A stretch of DNA of 64,000 nucleotides. Source: Apostichopus japonicus (lineage: Eukaryota; Echinodermata; Holothuroidea; Aspidochirotida; Stichopodidae). Location of the stretch: positions 4,342,001 to 4,406,000 of the forward strand of contig NC_092566.1 in assembly GCF_037975245.1 (NCBI RefSeq), written 5' to 3'. Shown piece by piece: positions 62,869-64,000 of the stretch (the first letter of the stretch is position 1; each line of letters starts with the position of its first letter). Position numbers and translations under genes: made by a program. The notes below the pieces were generated by a model that saw only the letters and a list, made by a program, of their open reading frames with translations, did not search any database and had not been told where the DNA came from.

Positions 62869-63237
62869 TTAAAGGCATTGAAGACTCACCCCAAACCATG
62901 TGCCGCGCTCTGAAAAAAGTTAACTTTCCGTTGCTTGCAAGTGAAGTTTTCTGCTTGTTGCTACAAAATACAGACAGTAATGAAACGATATACCTTGTTA
63001 TCTTTAGCTGGACCTGAGATGTCCATCACTGTATCGTTTGTACACTGTGCTGTGGGTATTGACCGCAGCTGTATGTACTGACTGTACACTACTGTCTAAT
63101 TACCAAACGCAGCAAGCTGTACCATATTTTCTGGGATCGATGGTGGTATCTAACACTTCTGTTACACCTCATTCGAAACTAGGTCAGATTTACCGGCGTT
63201 AGACGTTTCCTTTTGCGCGAGTCTTCACACCCTTTAA
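62869..63237. mobile_element. TTAA-type MITE (piggyBac-like), copy 2
   Basis: Same family as 25304-25651 but with TTAA intact on both sides (62869-62872 and 63234-63237). Ends AGGCATTGAAGACTC and GAGTCTTCACACCCT. Contains no coding capacity. Confidence 0.88.
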
Positions 63238-63930
63238 CTGTCTTACTTTGAATCACAATGTTACATTTATTTGTCTTTATTTATCTATTTATTCATTTAA
63301 TTATTTATTTACTTACATATTTTTGCAAAAACAAATCTCTACTTTCATAGCACAAACTAAAAAGTGCTCAGTTGCACTATGTACTTTCTTTGCAAATAAC
63401 CTTGCCCACTTTTTATGTCTTTACTTTCAATATTTACAATACTTTGGGCTACTTCCATCACACATGTGTCAATATATTGGGACAAACAAAACAAATACAT
63501 ACAACACCAATACATCCAAACAACTTTATCCTTTTCCTCATCAAACGTAGTTTTACATTTATATTCTGTAAAATACCTTTAGCCAGTTTAGCATGCAGTC
63601 AACAAACATTAAATGTACTATTTTGACTGTACACAGCCTACATAAATGACCTATAAATTTAAGCCAGACTTTCGATGCTCCAGATAGTATTTATAATGTA
63701 TATATGAACATTACTTTAGGCTACAGGGTTATTAAATCAAATAACAGCTTCAAAAAGCTGCAACTATAGAGATGATCACCGGAGACATCACACGTTTTAC
63801 TAATTGTATCACCAGTCCACTTTTCTACTTAATTTGATCAACTTTTTTCAGCAGGCATGCAAAAAGTCAATGAACTTGGTGTGGGGACATACATATATAT
63901 TTAAGCAAACATAAATAAATACATATATAC

Positions 63931-63970
<40 letters not shown>

Positions 63971-64000
63971 TTTTTATCTCTGGAGTACGGCAAATATGTC
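63238..64000. other. Right end of window, no gene seen
   Basis: AT-rich sequence ending in an AT microsatellite at 63937-63964. Open frames are short and without recognisable similarity. Confidence 0.55.

Noticed and set aside
1-64000. CRISPR arrays, operons, bacterial promoters or terminators
   Set aside because: The sequence is eukaryotic: spliced genes, SINEs and microsatellites; no regularly spaced direct repeats with unique spacers.

Overview
The window is eukaryotic nuclear DNA. Genes are split by introns with consensus GT...AG junctions, the sequence is AT-rich, and most of it is intergenic or intronic and dense in transposon relics. Gene content and the mix of tRNA-derived SINEs, hAT and TTAA-flanked MITEs suggest a marine invertebrate, most likely a deuterostome such as an echinoderm (possibly a sea cucumber). 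That placement is inference; no species-specific marker was identified.

Two complete protein-coding genes can be built by hand, both on the minus strand. (1) 10690->4807: a secreted matrix metalloproteinase in 8 exons (475 codons). It has a signal peptide, a propeptide with a variant cysteine switch, a catalytic domain with an intact HELGHVLGLGH zinc site, a proline hinge and a four-blade hemopexin domain closed by Cys285/Cys473. A TATA box lies about 100 bp upstream of the ATG. (2) 34890->18600: a stomatin-like protein 1 (STOML1/UNC-24 type) in 8 coding exons (417 codons). It has an N-terminal YNRL sorting motif, a membrane hairpin, an SPFH/stomatin domain and a C-terminal SCP2 lipid-binding domain. 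In both genes the reading frame is continuous across all seven introns. The 5' UTR of STOML1 is not located; a 53-nt candidate exon lies at 40677-40729.

Layout. 1-400: SINE, minus strand. 400-4806: no gene. 4807-10800: MMP. 10840-12500: tandemly duplicated segment with a dead non-LTR reverse transcriptase, directly upstream of the MMP promoter. 12500-17690: no gene, one 250-bp duplication. 17690-18440: degenerate 45/90-bp tandem repeat downstream of STOML1. 18600-34934: STOML1, with introns containing a SINE, a minisatellite, hAT-type and TTAA-type MITEs and a LINE tail. 35-64 kb: no confident gene. This last part holds tRNA-derived SINEs, an inverted-repeat element with a hammerhead-like core, several hAT MITEs with clean 8-bp target duplications, and a 1.7-kb composite palindromic hAT-like element at 60799-62491.

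The two genes are unrelated in function: extracellular matrix turnover versus an endosomal/membrane lipid-associated scaffold. The most unusual material is the mobile-element fraction. A family of non-autonomous hAT elements shares an internal core, a TTAA-flanked element carries an internal tandem duplication, a class-II-tRNA SINE family ends in (ATT)n, and the composite palindrome may be an undescribed element structure.
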